Source: Zygophlyctis sp. KS116
Taxonomy: Eukaryota > Chytridiomycota
NCBI GenBank assembly: GCA_054661495.1
Contig: BAAFSQ010000030.1
Coordinates: forward strand, 1-59,930
Length of the DNA stretch: 59,930 nt
Direction of reading: 5' to 3'
Under the pieces are notes generated by a model. It was given only the letters and a program-made list of their open reading frames with translations, was not told the origin of the DNA and searched no databases. Both the position numbers and the translations under genes were made by a program. This document shows positions 45,111-56,853 of this stretch, piece after piece; the stretch's first letter is position 1; each line of letters starts with the position of its first letter.

Positions 45111-47113
45111 ATGAATAGTTTAGACTCTAAAGTATTGCCGAGACTTCCAGTTCCACCGCTAGAAATAACGATTGAGAGATATTTAAAGTCGGTAAAACCA
45201 TTATTAAGTCCGACAGAGTTTGAAAAGTATTCTTTAATTGCAAATGATTTCTTGAATGGACAGGGGCAGACGCTGCAAAAGAGACTTATTGACTATGATA
45301 AGACTCAGGATCATTCTTGGCTGGAAAATTGGTGGTTGTCGTTGGCGTATTTGTCTTGGAGAGAATCGCTATTGGTAAACTCTAATTGGTATATTATTGT
45401 CCAAAAGCATACAAATTATGGGGAAAATAATCATGCTATAAAGAGAGTATCTGGTTTTATTTCTAGTTTTTTGGATTTTAAGGATTTGGTAGATACTGCT
45501 GCGTTGCCTAATGACGGTTCAAGAGAACCAATTTGTATGTATCAATATACCAGAATGTTTGGGATTACACGGATTCCAGTGGATAAAGAGGATATTCTAG
45601 TAACTCATCAAACTTCAAAACATATTATTGTAATGATTAAAGATCAGATTTACGCCGTTGATGTCTATGACGAAAATGGTAAAAGAGTTGCTGTTTCAAA
45701 GATTGAAGAGTAATTTTAAGTTTACTTACAAAAGGCAATTGATAAAGGTTGTGGGATTGCATTCAAGGTCCCAAACTCAAGAGGCTCCAGTTGGTTTGCT
45801 AACTGGGACTCATAGGGATACATGGTCCGGGTTGTATAAGCATTTATATGATTTAGATCCGACCAATAGGAAATCATTTGAAATTATACAGAGTGCACTA
45901 GTAAATATTCTGGTTTTAATTTTAGTTTTCTGTCTCGTTGGATCATTCCCAATACGATGACATGGATTCCATTGCTAGTAAGAAGATTTGGAGATTTATC
46001 TCATAGAGAATGTTTTTCATGGATTTGATGGACATAATCGATGGTTTGATAAATCTTTGAGTATTATAGTTACTAAAGATGGAATGATTGGCTTAAATGG
46101 AGAGCATTCACCCTGTGATGCTTTAGTTCCTGCAATCCTGGTTGATTATGCAGTGAAAAAGTAATTTATTTGGGTTTCATTTAAAGTGAATCTCTGAATC
46201 TACCAGAAAAGCACTCATTGTCGGCACGAATGAATTCTCCAATTAAGCTTCACTGGACAATTGACTCAGTCGTCAAACAGGGGCTTGTAGATGCGCAAAC
46301 ATTTGTGGATCGGGTGATTTGCAATTCCGACCTTGGAATACTGCATTTTCTTGACTTTGGCTCTGATTGGATTAAGAAAAACGGTATGTTTAATTCACTA
46401 ATTATTAAAGCGCGTGTATCTCCAGATGCGTTTGTTCAGATATGTATACAACTAACATATTATCGTATCCACAGAAAGCTAGCACCGACATATGAAACTG
46501 CATCCGTGCGAAAGTATGCGCATGGACGAACTGAAACTTGCCGATCTCTCTCCTTGGAGTTGGCAGATTTTGTAAAAGTTTTTGATGATCAGCAGGTTAA
46601 GGTGTTTCATATATTTCTTTTTAAACACTGTAGGATTTGGATAAATTGATTTTATTCCGAAAAGCTGCTGATGCTCACGTGGAATATCTCAAAGCCGCAT
46701 CCAATGGGTATGGAGTCGATAGACATTTGCTGGGTTTAAGATTGGTTATGCGTTCTAATGAACCAAAACACTCTATATTCTCACATGATGTTTTTTCCCA
46801 CTCTTCGAGATGGATATTGGTAATTTTGATTGCTCATTATAGTCTACTAGCGCCCTTTTCTCTGGGGAGAGGACATTAGGAACGGGCTTTGGTGCTGTTG
46901 TAAATTAGGAATTGAAATTTTAACATTTAGGATCCTCAAGGATATGGCATGAATTATTTGATTGGAAAGAATATGATCAAGGTTGGAATTGAATCTAAAG
47001 CATCATGTCCTGAGACAAAGACTTGCAAATTCCGAGCTACACTAAGAGGGGTGCTGATGGATGTCCGCATTTGCATGGAAAATGTAAACGTCTCAGCCAA
47101 ATCTAAGTTATAA
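45111..47113 (+). CDS. Carnitine O-acetyltransferase with peroxisomal PTS1 ending
   Basis: It transfers acetyl groups between CoA and carnitine. Nine exons (introns of 25, 25, 29, 26, 27, 38, 23 and 31 nt) give about 592 residues. It opens LPRLPVPPLEITIERYLKSV. WLSLAYLSWRESLLVNSNWY, HGFDGHNRWFDKSLSII and the catalytic His in LNGEHSPCDALVP follow. FVQICIQLTYYRIHRKLAPT, YETASVRKYAHGRTETCRS and TSALFSGERTLGTGFGAVV are substrate-site blocks. The C-terminus is AKSKL, a canonical peroxisomal signal. PEX11 elsewhere in the window confirms peroxisomes. Convergent with the zinc-finger gene, 11 bp apart. Confidence 0.94.
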
Positions 47114-47124
47114 CTAAAAAAGAT

Positions 47125-47697
47125 TTATCGAAAAGTTTGACTATGACTTCTGTCAGTATGGCGTTTTAATGCCTCCTTTCTAGTATATGTTTGGCAGCAG
47201 ATGTTACATATGTAAGGCTTAAGTTTCTCATGAGTGACTCTAAAATGCCTGCTGAGATCTATAGCTCTAAAGTATGTTTTATCACAATCTGTACAAGCAA
47301 ATGGCCGAGGACGATGTATATCATGTGTCCGAAGATGATATTTTACATTATCTCTTCTGGTAAATCTTTTGGAGCATCCAGGAAAGCTGCATTGATATAA
47401 TACTGCTTCTTTTTCGGAAGACATATTTCCTATCAATTCTGCATTGTCCACTGAGGCCTGCGAATCACTTCTAGAATAAGTTCCCGATAATGTTGGAGTT
47501 GGAAAAGAGTTTGCATTATGAAAAGCTTCTTTGGATTTATAGACATCATTAGAAGGACCAACATTTGACTGATCTGGAGTGTATGGACTGCTGTTGACAA
47601 TGATCCAGTTCAACTCTCCGACAAAAGATCCAAAAAATTCTTCCGGAAACTGTTCTACTGAATTTGGTTCAAATAACTCTGATATATATTCATTCAT
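47125..47697 (-). CDS. C2H2 zinc-finger protein, three fingers
   Basis: An intronless frame of 190 residues. The first 100 are acidic and Ser/Asn-rich (possible activation domain). Three C2H2 fingers fill the C-terminus: CSFPGCSKRFTRRDNVKYHL, FACTDCDKTYFRAIDLSRHF and YICNICCQTYTRKEALKRHT, with linkers close to those of DNA-binding Kruppel-type factors. The arrangement recalls fungal stress regulators of the Crz1/Msn type, but no specific orthologue is claimed. HAT1 lies 56 bp upstream in the same direction. Confidence 0.88.
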   Translation of the reverse strand: MNEYISELFEPNSVEQFPEEFFGSFVGELNWIIVNSSPYTPDQSNVGPSNDVYKSKEAFHNANSFPTPTLSGTYSRSDSQASVDNAELIGNMSSEKEAVLYQCSFPGCSKRFTRRDNVKYHLRTHDIHRPRPFACTDCDKTYFRAIDLSRHFRVTHEKLKPYICNICCQTYTRKEALKRHTDRSHSQTFR

Positions 47698-47753
47698 TTA
47701 TTTTTTCATGTCCCAGTCAATACGTCAGCATTCTTAATTTCGGATTACGTCGC

Positions 47754-49024
47754 TTAAATGACGAGAGAATCCAAAATTCGCCGGTAGTCTTCAATGACGG
47801 ATTGATAAGTTTCTTCCAATTTATAAAATCTTTCAGCCAATTCCAATTCCTCCAAAATCTCCTAAAAGAATAAATTTATTAAAATCATTACCCGATTTCG
47901 AAGAAATAGTCTTCTTTTTACAAATAGCCGATAGCGACGTACTGCAAGTTCATTTTTCTTATTTAAGTTTTTATACAAAATCATTTCGCAACATCTTTCA
48001 GCTTGCCGCTATTTCTTTAAAAATAATTTAATATACCTTTGCTAATTTGAATGTCTGAGAAATTTGTTTTATTTCATCTTTTGATAATGTTGAAGACTTA
48101 CCCTCTAACACTTTTTTTGATAATAACATTTTCAAATCTGATCTAAATTTTCAAAAAAAAGTAATAAAATACCTATCTCTCAAATCATTAAATGATTCAT
48201 TAGGATCTTCTACAGTTACCTGAGCAACTTTTTTATCGTCCAGAAACATTTGATAAAGAAAAGAGTAAAGTCTTGAACCATGCTTCTGACCGTGAAAAGG
48301 GGGCATTATAAAAAACTGACTATTTTTACTCAAATTATAGTGACATACCTAATTCGCATTCTCACCTGATCTGGATGACAATAAAAAGGATAATACGTAG
48401 CATAACCAACAATAGAATAAACGGGATCTCCAGTCCCATTAATTTTCTTCTTAAACCTTTGATTTATCAAAATTAAAATCGTACAACAGCATAATCTCCC
48501 ATTTATCATCTTCTTCCTCAATATATGAGCTTCCTTCGATAAACCAAACTAGAAATAATTGTAACCGTGAATGGTATTCCTTGAATCGGGGAGTTGAAAA
48601 TGTATTATGGTAAAATTCATACACAGTTTCATCTAGTTGGTACTCACCCATTTTAGTTCCCATGGGTTTAAATGCGGTCTCATCAACATTAACTTGATGC
48701 ATAAAGGATTCGTAATTATCATAATATCCAGAAACGAGCAGATTAGAGATTTTATCATTAATTTCTTCCGGGCGAGTGTTTTCCAGATCAACCTGAGAAG
48801 AATAATCGATTGAATAATATGTTGCTAATGATGCCGGAGCATAGTAAATTTTAATTTTTAAATCTTTGTATCCAAATATCTTTTCCTCCTCAAAAACTTG
48901 AATTAATCACTAAACATTTACCATTATATGTGTACGTCGGATGGAATTCTTCTGTTTCATTGACAAGTTTAAGGCATATTGCCTCTGAAGAGCTACAGAC
49001 CCATTTACTCAACTTATAATCCAT
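47754..49024 (-). CDS. HAT1: Type B histone acetyltransferase HAT1
   Basis: HAT1 acetylates newly made histone H4. At least six exons with tiny introns (25 nt after THYN-like PTYTYN; 29 nt before SQFFIM). The start MDYKLSKWVCSSSEAICLKL matches human YVCNANDAIRFKLV. Then GYKDLKIKIYYAPASL, FKPMGTKMGEY, REYH-like FKEYHSRLQLFLVWFIEGSS, YSIVGYATYYPFYCHPD and the acetyl-CoA block RISQFFIMPPFHGQKHG (human SQMLILTPFQGQGHG). The C-terminus ends VIEDYRRILDSLVI as in human VEDYRRVIERL. The third Gly of the Q-x-x-G-x-G motif is Arg here. Confidence 0.94.
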
Positions 49025-49127
49025 TCAAATTGGAATTGTAAAGGCCAGGGTTCAACGAAGGGACTTAACTATTCTATAAATCATTACCAGTAGTACTATC
49101 CGCAAACTATATTATTTGTTACAATGA

Positions 49128-51510
49128 TCAATTTTCAGTATCATAGTAATCTAAATCACTAAAAGTAACAGAATTCTTTAAGCTTCTCCTTTTCTTGGCT
49201 TTTGCTGCCATATCATTATTAGGGATCTGTTGTGTTGGGATTTTTCTGTCAAAATCTTCTTTTGTTAAAGTATCCTCTCTACTCTCTCGACGAGGAAGTC
49301 GGACAAATTCAGAGAGTGTACTAGAGCGCAATGAAGATGTTTCCTCTGCTCCATATAGTCTAAATAATGAATCTTTCTTCTCGGATTCCAAGCCACTCTC
49401 GTACAGAGAATTTCTAGCACCATACAAGGATTCATTTTCGTCTTTATAATCAGGAGAAATTGTAATATTTTGCTGGTTATTATAGTTGCGGTCCTCGGCA
49501 AATGTGAGGTCATTCAAGGGTATGTCAATGGATGTACGGGGATCAGATATATTCCTAATGCCGAAATTTGAATTCTTATCATCACCCTTATCATCTTCAT
49601 TGCCAGTACTTGAAGATTTTCCCAGATTCATATTTGGAGCTGCAGTATATCTGAAAAGCATGTATCCTATGATAGTGAAAAGTATTGACAGACCAGCATT
49701 GAGAAGTAAACAAACATAAATAGGAATGTTTCCTAAACCAAATCTACCTATTATATCCAGCTGTTCCTCTGTTGGGGATAAAGCAATGCCTGTAAACTCA
49801 AAGTCATATTTCATGCCAGGTAATTCACTGAGAGCTATTGATTTGGTACAATTCGCAATAATTGATAGAAATTGTATCCTAATATTAAAATAAATAAAAC
49901 TACCAGTAAATTGCGGGAGTTAGAGTGGATAAATTTACCAATATTCCACCAAGAAGAAACATTACAATCAAAATTGGGAAAGCTATCAATAAACCATTAA
50001 TTCCATTTGATACTCCTGCTCCCACCATCAGCCCAAATGAGCAAGCTGCCTGAGATTGTAAAAGAAAGGAAAATATGAAAATTAGAAAAGCTTCAAGGTC
50101 ACTTTTAGCCTTCAGTTTCATGAAGAATGGTAAGGGAGCTGATAGAATAAGAGAAGTTATCCAACATAGTGGCAATAATGATATCAACTTTGCCAAATAA
50201 GCCGCAGATGCTGAATATGAACCAGCAGCACGCTCCCGTCGAATAACCTGCCGATGATAAGGAAATATTAGCACTGTTGGGAGGACATTCATAAAAGTAT
50301 TATACATCCCCATAAAAACAAATCCTCCCAATCTGTTCTGAATACCTTCTATAGCATTTTTAGAGAGATCCTTGTAGAAAAATGCAATCATAAACATCAC
50401 AATTGTTGTTTGAACAATTGTAGAAATCATCACAGTACGATCCCGAATCATATCCGTGAAATTTCTGCGAAACAATATTGAAAATGATTTAATCCATGAT
50501 CTTGAATTTGGAACACTTGGTGAATCTCCAAATACAATTTGGGGCAAATTGTTGGGGCTTTGAATTACTTTCCATGCACTTTGAAAAATATCAATTCTTT
50601 TCATCGATTCTTTTTCAGACTCTGGCGAATGCCGATCGATAGATGATATATCAAGAAAAAAATCTGCAGGATTAGTATGCGGTGGAAGGTGGTGCCCCAA
50701 ATTCTGAAAATGAGTTAGTGCATCAGAAACTCGGCCGCTAAATATTACTTTTCCTTCTGCCAAAATAATAATTAAATCAAAAATATTCAATAATTCATTT
50801 CGAGGCTGATGAACAGTCATTAATGTGATTCTCTTTTTTTCCAATCCGATGTCCTTTAATGTCCTTACAATATTGATTGCAGTAAATGCATCTAACCCAG
50901 AAGTAGGTTCATCTAAAAGAAACACTGCCGGATCAGAAATCATTTCAATTCCTATAGCTACTCTTTTCCTTTCTCCTCCAGAAATTCCTTTATTATCAGG
51001 ATCTCCAATCCTAGTATTTTGACATTTACTTAAGCTTAATTGATTAATAATCAAATCAACTTTTGCAATTTTATCTGCACGAGACATTGCTGAAGGAAGC
51101 TTAAATTCAGCTGCATAAATCAATGTCTCTCTAACAGTTAAATGTCGATACATGACTTCATCTTGCTCTACAAAAGCACAAGCAGACTTCCAATCTTTTT
51201 TAATTCTCTCTTTACCATTAAACAGAACATTCCCTTCTACAGCTCCTTTTCCGATCCTTCCAGATAGACAATTAAGAAATGTCGATTTTCCACATCCTGA
51301 AGCCCCAAAAATCCCAACGACTTGACCAGAGTAAACTATTCCTGAGCATTCAGACAGAATGACTTTGCTTCTGACTGAGAATCCAAGATTATCCCAGTAT
51401 AATGATGATCTATTAGGATTATACAGTGATGTAGACCGATCATTGTGTTTAACCATTTTTTTTTGTTTGAACGCCACCACTGCTTTCAGTTGATAATAAC
51501 GCCGCATCAT
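49128..51510 (-). CDS. ABCG-family half transporter with an added C-terminal tail
   Basis: Two exons (25-nt intron) give about 785 residues in the reverse (NBD-first) ABCG order. Walker A GASGCGKST, signature ISGGERKRVAIG, Walker B VFLLDEPTSGLDA and switch His TVHQPRNE are intact. Six membrane spans follow (for example TVMISTIVQTTIVMFMIAFF and LLIAFPILIVMFLLGGILV). After the last span (LLLNAGLSILFTIIGYMLF) there is an unusual 155-residue hydrophilic tail, Asp/Asn/Ser-rich, ending DLDYYDTEN. Substrate unknown; lipid or drug export is typical. Confidence 0.92.
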
Positions 51511-51626
51511 TGTAGACTTATAACCAATGCAACATTTGATTAGATCTGATCATTATTCTGCATTCATTAATATATACATACGAATTGAAATTAGGAAACT
51601 AAAGTCTGAACACTCCGCGAAATAAA

Positions 51627-52626
51627 ATGACATTTTCCGTCTTAAAGACGATTCCAGATGCTCATGAAGATGCCATATGGTCTCTAACTTGGACCAATAA
51701 ATCCAATAGAATACTTACTGGCTCCATAGATGATACTGTGAAAATGTGGTCGGGAGAGTCTGCTGCTCACATGCGAACGCTTGATGGTCATAACTTGGGA
51801 GTGACGAGTGTTGTAAGTTCTTCCAATGGATTATATGCTGCATCTGCAAGTTTAGATAGTCAGATTAGGATTTGGGATGTATTTCAACATTCTTTAATCA
51901 AATTCATTGATGCAGGACCCATGGAAGCTTGGGTAGGAAATTTGTAATAACTAAAGTAGACGCTATCATTCGCTCCGGATGGGAGATTAATAGCTTCAGG
52001 GACACATTCTGGAAATATTAATCTGTGGAATGTTGAAAGTGGGGAATTGACTCATGTTTATGAAACTAAAGGCAGGTTTGCAATGTCTTGTGCTTTTGTA
52101 TATTATTCTTTTTATTAACATATAGAGTCCAAACGGAGCTTATCTAGCATCAGGCGCAGAGAATGGCTCAATACATATATTTGATGTTGCATCGGGACGG
52201 CTTTTGCATACACTTCCTGGTACATGGTTATAGATTAACTATTTAGGGCACGCTATGGCCGTTCGGTCTATTTGTTTTTCTCCAGACTCGCAGTATCTAG
52301 TTTCAGCTTCTGATGATCAAAAAATCCAAATTTATGATATCCATCACTCAACTTCATTATGTACACTAACAGGTCACAATTCATGGGTTTTATCAGTTGC
52401 CTTTTCTCCTAATGAAACTCAATTTGCTTCATCATCGAGTGATAGGCAAGTCAAAATTTGGGATTTCAAATCAAGGTAAAGTTACATAAAGCTTATTTTA
52501 AGGGCCTGTCTGAATTCATTTGAAGCGCACACAGGTCAAGTGTGGGGTGTTGCTTATAATGACGAAGGTACAAAGCTAGCTAGTGTGTCGGAAGATAAAA
52601 GTATGGTGATTTACTCATGCACTTAA
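51627..52626 (+). CDS. SKI8: WD40 protein SKI8/WDR61
   Basis: SKI8 is part of the Ski complex that feeds mRNA to the exosome and of PAF1C. Five exons (introns of 27, 28, 27 and 27 nt) give about 296 residues, the family length. It opens with [11 protein letters not shown] as in WDR61 (AHDDAIWSVAW). Repeats include VWG-type blocks [85 protein letters not shown] and [20 protein letters not shown]. Convergent with aspartate aminotransferase, 25 bp apart. Confidence 0.9.
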
Positions 52627-52651
52627 AAAAATTCAAAATAAAGAAGCTATT

Positions 52652-53943
<1,292 letters not shown>

Positions 53944-54047
53944 TCTATCTTTTTTTAGATGAGATTTAAGCTGTTCAAGTCTTTCCATCCTAGGCCTTCC
54001 CTGTGGCAATTTTACTTTACAGGGACAAGACTTGCCCTAACAAAAGA

Positions 54048-54663
54048 ATGGCAAAAACCGTGTACGTAATAATATATTCTACTTGGGGACATACCAAGGC
54101 CATGGCTGATAAATTGTACAAGGACTTAAAAGTGAAGGAGTCAATGCGAAATTGTTTCAAGTCCCAGAGACTCTTCCCGAGGAAGTTTTGACTAAAATGC
54201 ATGCCGTGAAAATGGACATTCCAATAATTACTCCTGATGAATTAGTAAAGGTGCTAGGATTTTCTACACGTAACGGAATGGTAAATTCTAGATTTTTATT
54301 AACTGTGAATAGGCTCCTGCCCAAATGAAGGCATTCTGGGACTCTACTGGAACACTTTGGGCTAATCGATCTTTGGATGGAAAATACGCTGGAATGTTTT
54401 GTAGTACTGGCTCTCAACACGGTGGTCAAGAAACAGCAATATTGACATTCATGCCTGTTTTAGCTCATCATGGAATAATCTTTGTTCCTGCTGGATATAG
54501 TTCTAATCTTTATAGTGAAATTGAAGAAGTTATGGGAGGAGGTCCGTGGGGTTCTGCCACAATTTCAGCCTCTGATGGTTCTAGACTTCCTTCTCAAATA
54601 GAGAATGCTGCAGCTATAGCACATGGAACTTACTTTGCCAAGGCTATTAATAGAGTAAATTAG
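54048..54663 (+). pseudogene. WrbA/Pst2-like NAD(P)H:quinone oxidoreductase with an apparent 1-nt frameshift
   Basis: A flavodoxin-fold quinone reductase. The start MAKTVYVIIYSTWGHTKAMA is the FMN-binding opening. The frame then breaks at 54126-54134: after DKLYKDLK the homologous continuation EGVNAKLFQVPETLPEEVL is read one base back. A 32-nt intron after RNGM leads to PAQMKAFWDSTGTLWA, FCSTGSQHGGQETAILTF, LAHHGIIFVPAGYSS and SDGSRLPSQIE, all intact. Total coding length is one nucleotide short of a multiple of three. The break sits in an A run, so an assembly indel is the simplest cause; a new pseudogene or programmed slip is also possible. The FGTPTRFG-type block is shorter than in relatives. 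Confidence 0.75.
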
Positions 54664-54697
54664 GGTTTATAATACCCTACTAATAAATCTGTTGGGA

Positions 54698-55786
54698 ATG
54701 TCGTATGCTAATTTAACACTAGAAGAGATTCTGGATGACCTGCAAGCGTAATTAAATGTCTGCCTAATGTTTAGTCGCTTCATTCTAAATCTTCCTGAAG
54801 AAGAAGCACAGTCAATCGAACGAATTGGATTTCAGATTGAACAAGCACATTGGTTTTATGAAGATTTTGTAAGAGAAGAGAATCCATCACTTCCTTCGCA
54901 TTCTTTAAAAAGCTTTTCATTCTTGTTTTTTGCCTCTTGCCCAACTCTAAAGCAGTTTTATCCTAATAGGGAATTTGTCTATTCTGAATTTCTAAAATAC
55001 AAGGTTCGTGTGCCAGTTTGTGGAGCAATTATAGTTGATGAATCTTTAGGTAATGTTTTACTTGTCAGAGGATTTAAAAATGATGCAAGTTGGTCTTGGC
55101 CTAAAGGGAAAATCAATCAGGATGAATCTGAATCTGACTGTGCATTAAGAGAAGTGTATGAAGAAACAGGCTTTGATGGATCAGCATATCTCAAGCCTAC
55201 AGAATATATAGAAAGAACTATCAAAGACAAAAGAATTAGACTTTATATTCTCTTGTATGTCCCAAAAAGTACTGTATTTCAGACTAGAACACGTAAAGAA
55301 ATTGGTGCAATTGAATGGTTTCCACTATCTTCAGTTCCAGGATTTGGAAAAATTCAAGATCAAGAGAAAAAGCATAAATTCTATCTAGTTACTGCATTTA
55401 TGCCCAGGTTAATTCAATTCTTGAAAAAGGAGAGTAAAATTTCTCAAAGGCCAGATAAAAACAAACTATTTTCTGGTTATAAGACAGATTACAAGACAGA
55501 GTCTGAATCAGAATATGTTCATGAAAAGAATAACAAAATTTCAATCAAGAATATAGAATCCAAGAGAATAGCTTTATTAGCTGCATTAAAACCTCAAAAA
55601 TTAATACCAGATGAATCTAAAAAGGCTAGGAAACCCAAACAAGTTAAAAAGGCTAGTGCTGTTGAGACTTTACCATCAAAAATATCTACTCCTCCTATAC
55701 TTTTGAAACGTCAACCATTGGTCAAAACTAATCCTCTTCTTAGTTTTAAATTTGATATTGATCGTATTTTACTCGCAATGTCTTAA
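54698..55786 (+). CDS. DCP2: mRNA-decapping enzyme DCP2 (Nudix)
   Basis: DCP2 removes the 5' cap of mRNA. Two exons: the first is only 16 codons (MSYANLTLEEILDDLQA), followed by intron 54748-54774 (27 nt), and then RFILNLPEEE. The total is about 353 residues. The box A-type helical region has FQIEQAHWFYEDFVRE. The Nudix box runs GKINQDESESDCALREVYEE then TGF, with all REVYEE glutamates present. VCGAIIVDESLGNVLLVRG and SWSWPKGKI are family blocks. A lysine-rich tail follows. Without the small first exon the ORF would seem to start too late. Confidence 0.95.
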
Positions 55787-55873
55787 TCTAATTCAGTAAT
55801 AAAATTTTAATAATTTTAAAGTACTAGATTACCCGATTCAAAGTCGGCAGCGCACGCAATCTCTGATTTATTA

Positions 55874-55898
55874 CACGTGGAAATTGCCACTTCACGTG
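55874..55898. promoter_or_regulatory. Inverted pair of CACGTG E-boxes
   Basis: CACGTG occurs at 55874-55879 and 55893-55898, 19 bp apart. Flanks extend the symmetry: TTACACGTG on the left mirrors CACGTGTAA on the right. The pair lies 20-45 bp upstream of the two-RRM gene start (55919). Paired E-boxes suggest a bHLH or bHLH-zipper site; the factor is unknown. Confidence 0.55.
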
Positions 55899-55918
55899 TA
55901 AATTAGCTGTATCTTGAA

Positions 55919-56833
55919 ATGACATTTGGATCGTATTTTGGCTATTATTATGCCCCGCATTTCCAATACAAGGGTACCAATATATATATTAGGGGTCTAC
56001 ATCCCTCTACGAATGATGATGATCTCTTGAAAATTGTTGCAGAGTTTGGAAACATACTTTCGTCTAAAGCCATTGTTGATCTAAAGACTGGCGTTTGTAA
56101 AGGATACGGATTCGCAATGTATGAGAATGCTGCACAGGCGGAAATGGCAATGCAAGGACTTTTACTCAAAGGGTTTGTTGTTTCTCTTGCAGTTGCAACA
56201 CCTCGTGATAATTCTGTAATTTCAACTTTATTTATTATAGTACGATTTCAGTGGAGAATTGCAAGACTTGGCAGATTATTCCTCTACTAATGTATATGTT
56301 TCAAACTTACCACTGGAAATGGTTCATGATGTACGAAGGTTTTATAATTCTTGAAACAATAATATTACGCCAAGTGATCTAACAATAGGATGATTTACGT
56401 CAACTGAGTTGTGATCCACTTGGGATTGATTCATGCAAGATTTTGGTAGATAACAAGGGGAATAGTCGCGGAGTTGGTTTTGTCAGGTTTTATATTCTAA
56501 TTTAATGCAAAGGTTTCATACCAGAGAAGCAGCAGAGCAAATGATCAACAATTTTCATGGGAAATTTTTAGCAGGATGTAAAGAAGCTCTTCAGGTTCGA
56601 TTTGCTGATTCGGATGCTCAGAAGGCGTTCAAAGGGATGTATAAGCTTTATAAAAAATCAATGGTATTTAAATTATATCCAACATTTAGAGCATTTACAG
56701 TATGCAAACACAGTTTTTTTATCCTTCTCAGTTGTATTTTCCAAATTCTCTTTCTCTAGAATCTAATTGTGCATTGTCAGACTCAACACTCGTAGAAGAA
56801 GGGATGGATGAGATGGACGAGTTAACTGGTTGA
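55919..56833 (+). CDS. Two-RRM RNA-binding protein (RBMS/MSSP-like)
   Basis: Five exons (introns of 25, 58, 26 and 26 nt) give about 259 residues. RRM1: TNIYIRGLHPSTNDDDLLKI with RNP1 CKGYGFAMYEN. RRM2: TNVYVSNLPLEMVHDDDLRQ with RNP1 SRGVGFVRF, a pattern close to animal RBMS proteins (TNLYIRGL..CKGYGFVDF and SRGVGFARM). A 45-residue acidic tail ends EEGMDEMDELTG. It probably binds mRNA or single-stranded AU-rich nucleic acid. Convergent with the CAP-Gly gene, 20 bp apart. Confidence 0.88.
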
Positions 56834-56853
56834 TAAAATGAATAAACTTTGTT

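Noticed and set aside
54112-54132. A 17-nt intron that would rescue the WrbA-like frame
   Set aside because: GTAC..AAAAG fits GT..AG, but removing it deletes a helix conserved in the family, and 17 nt lies below every other intron here.
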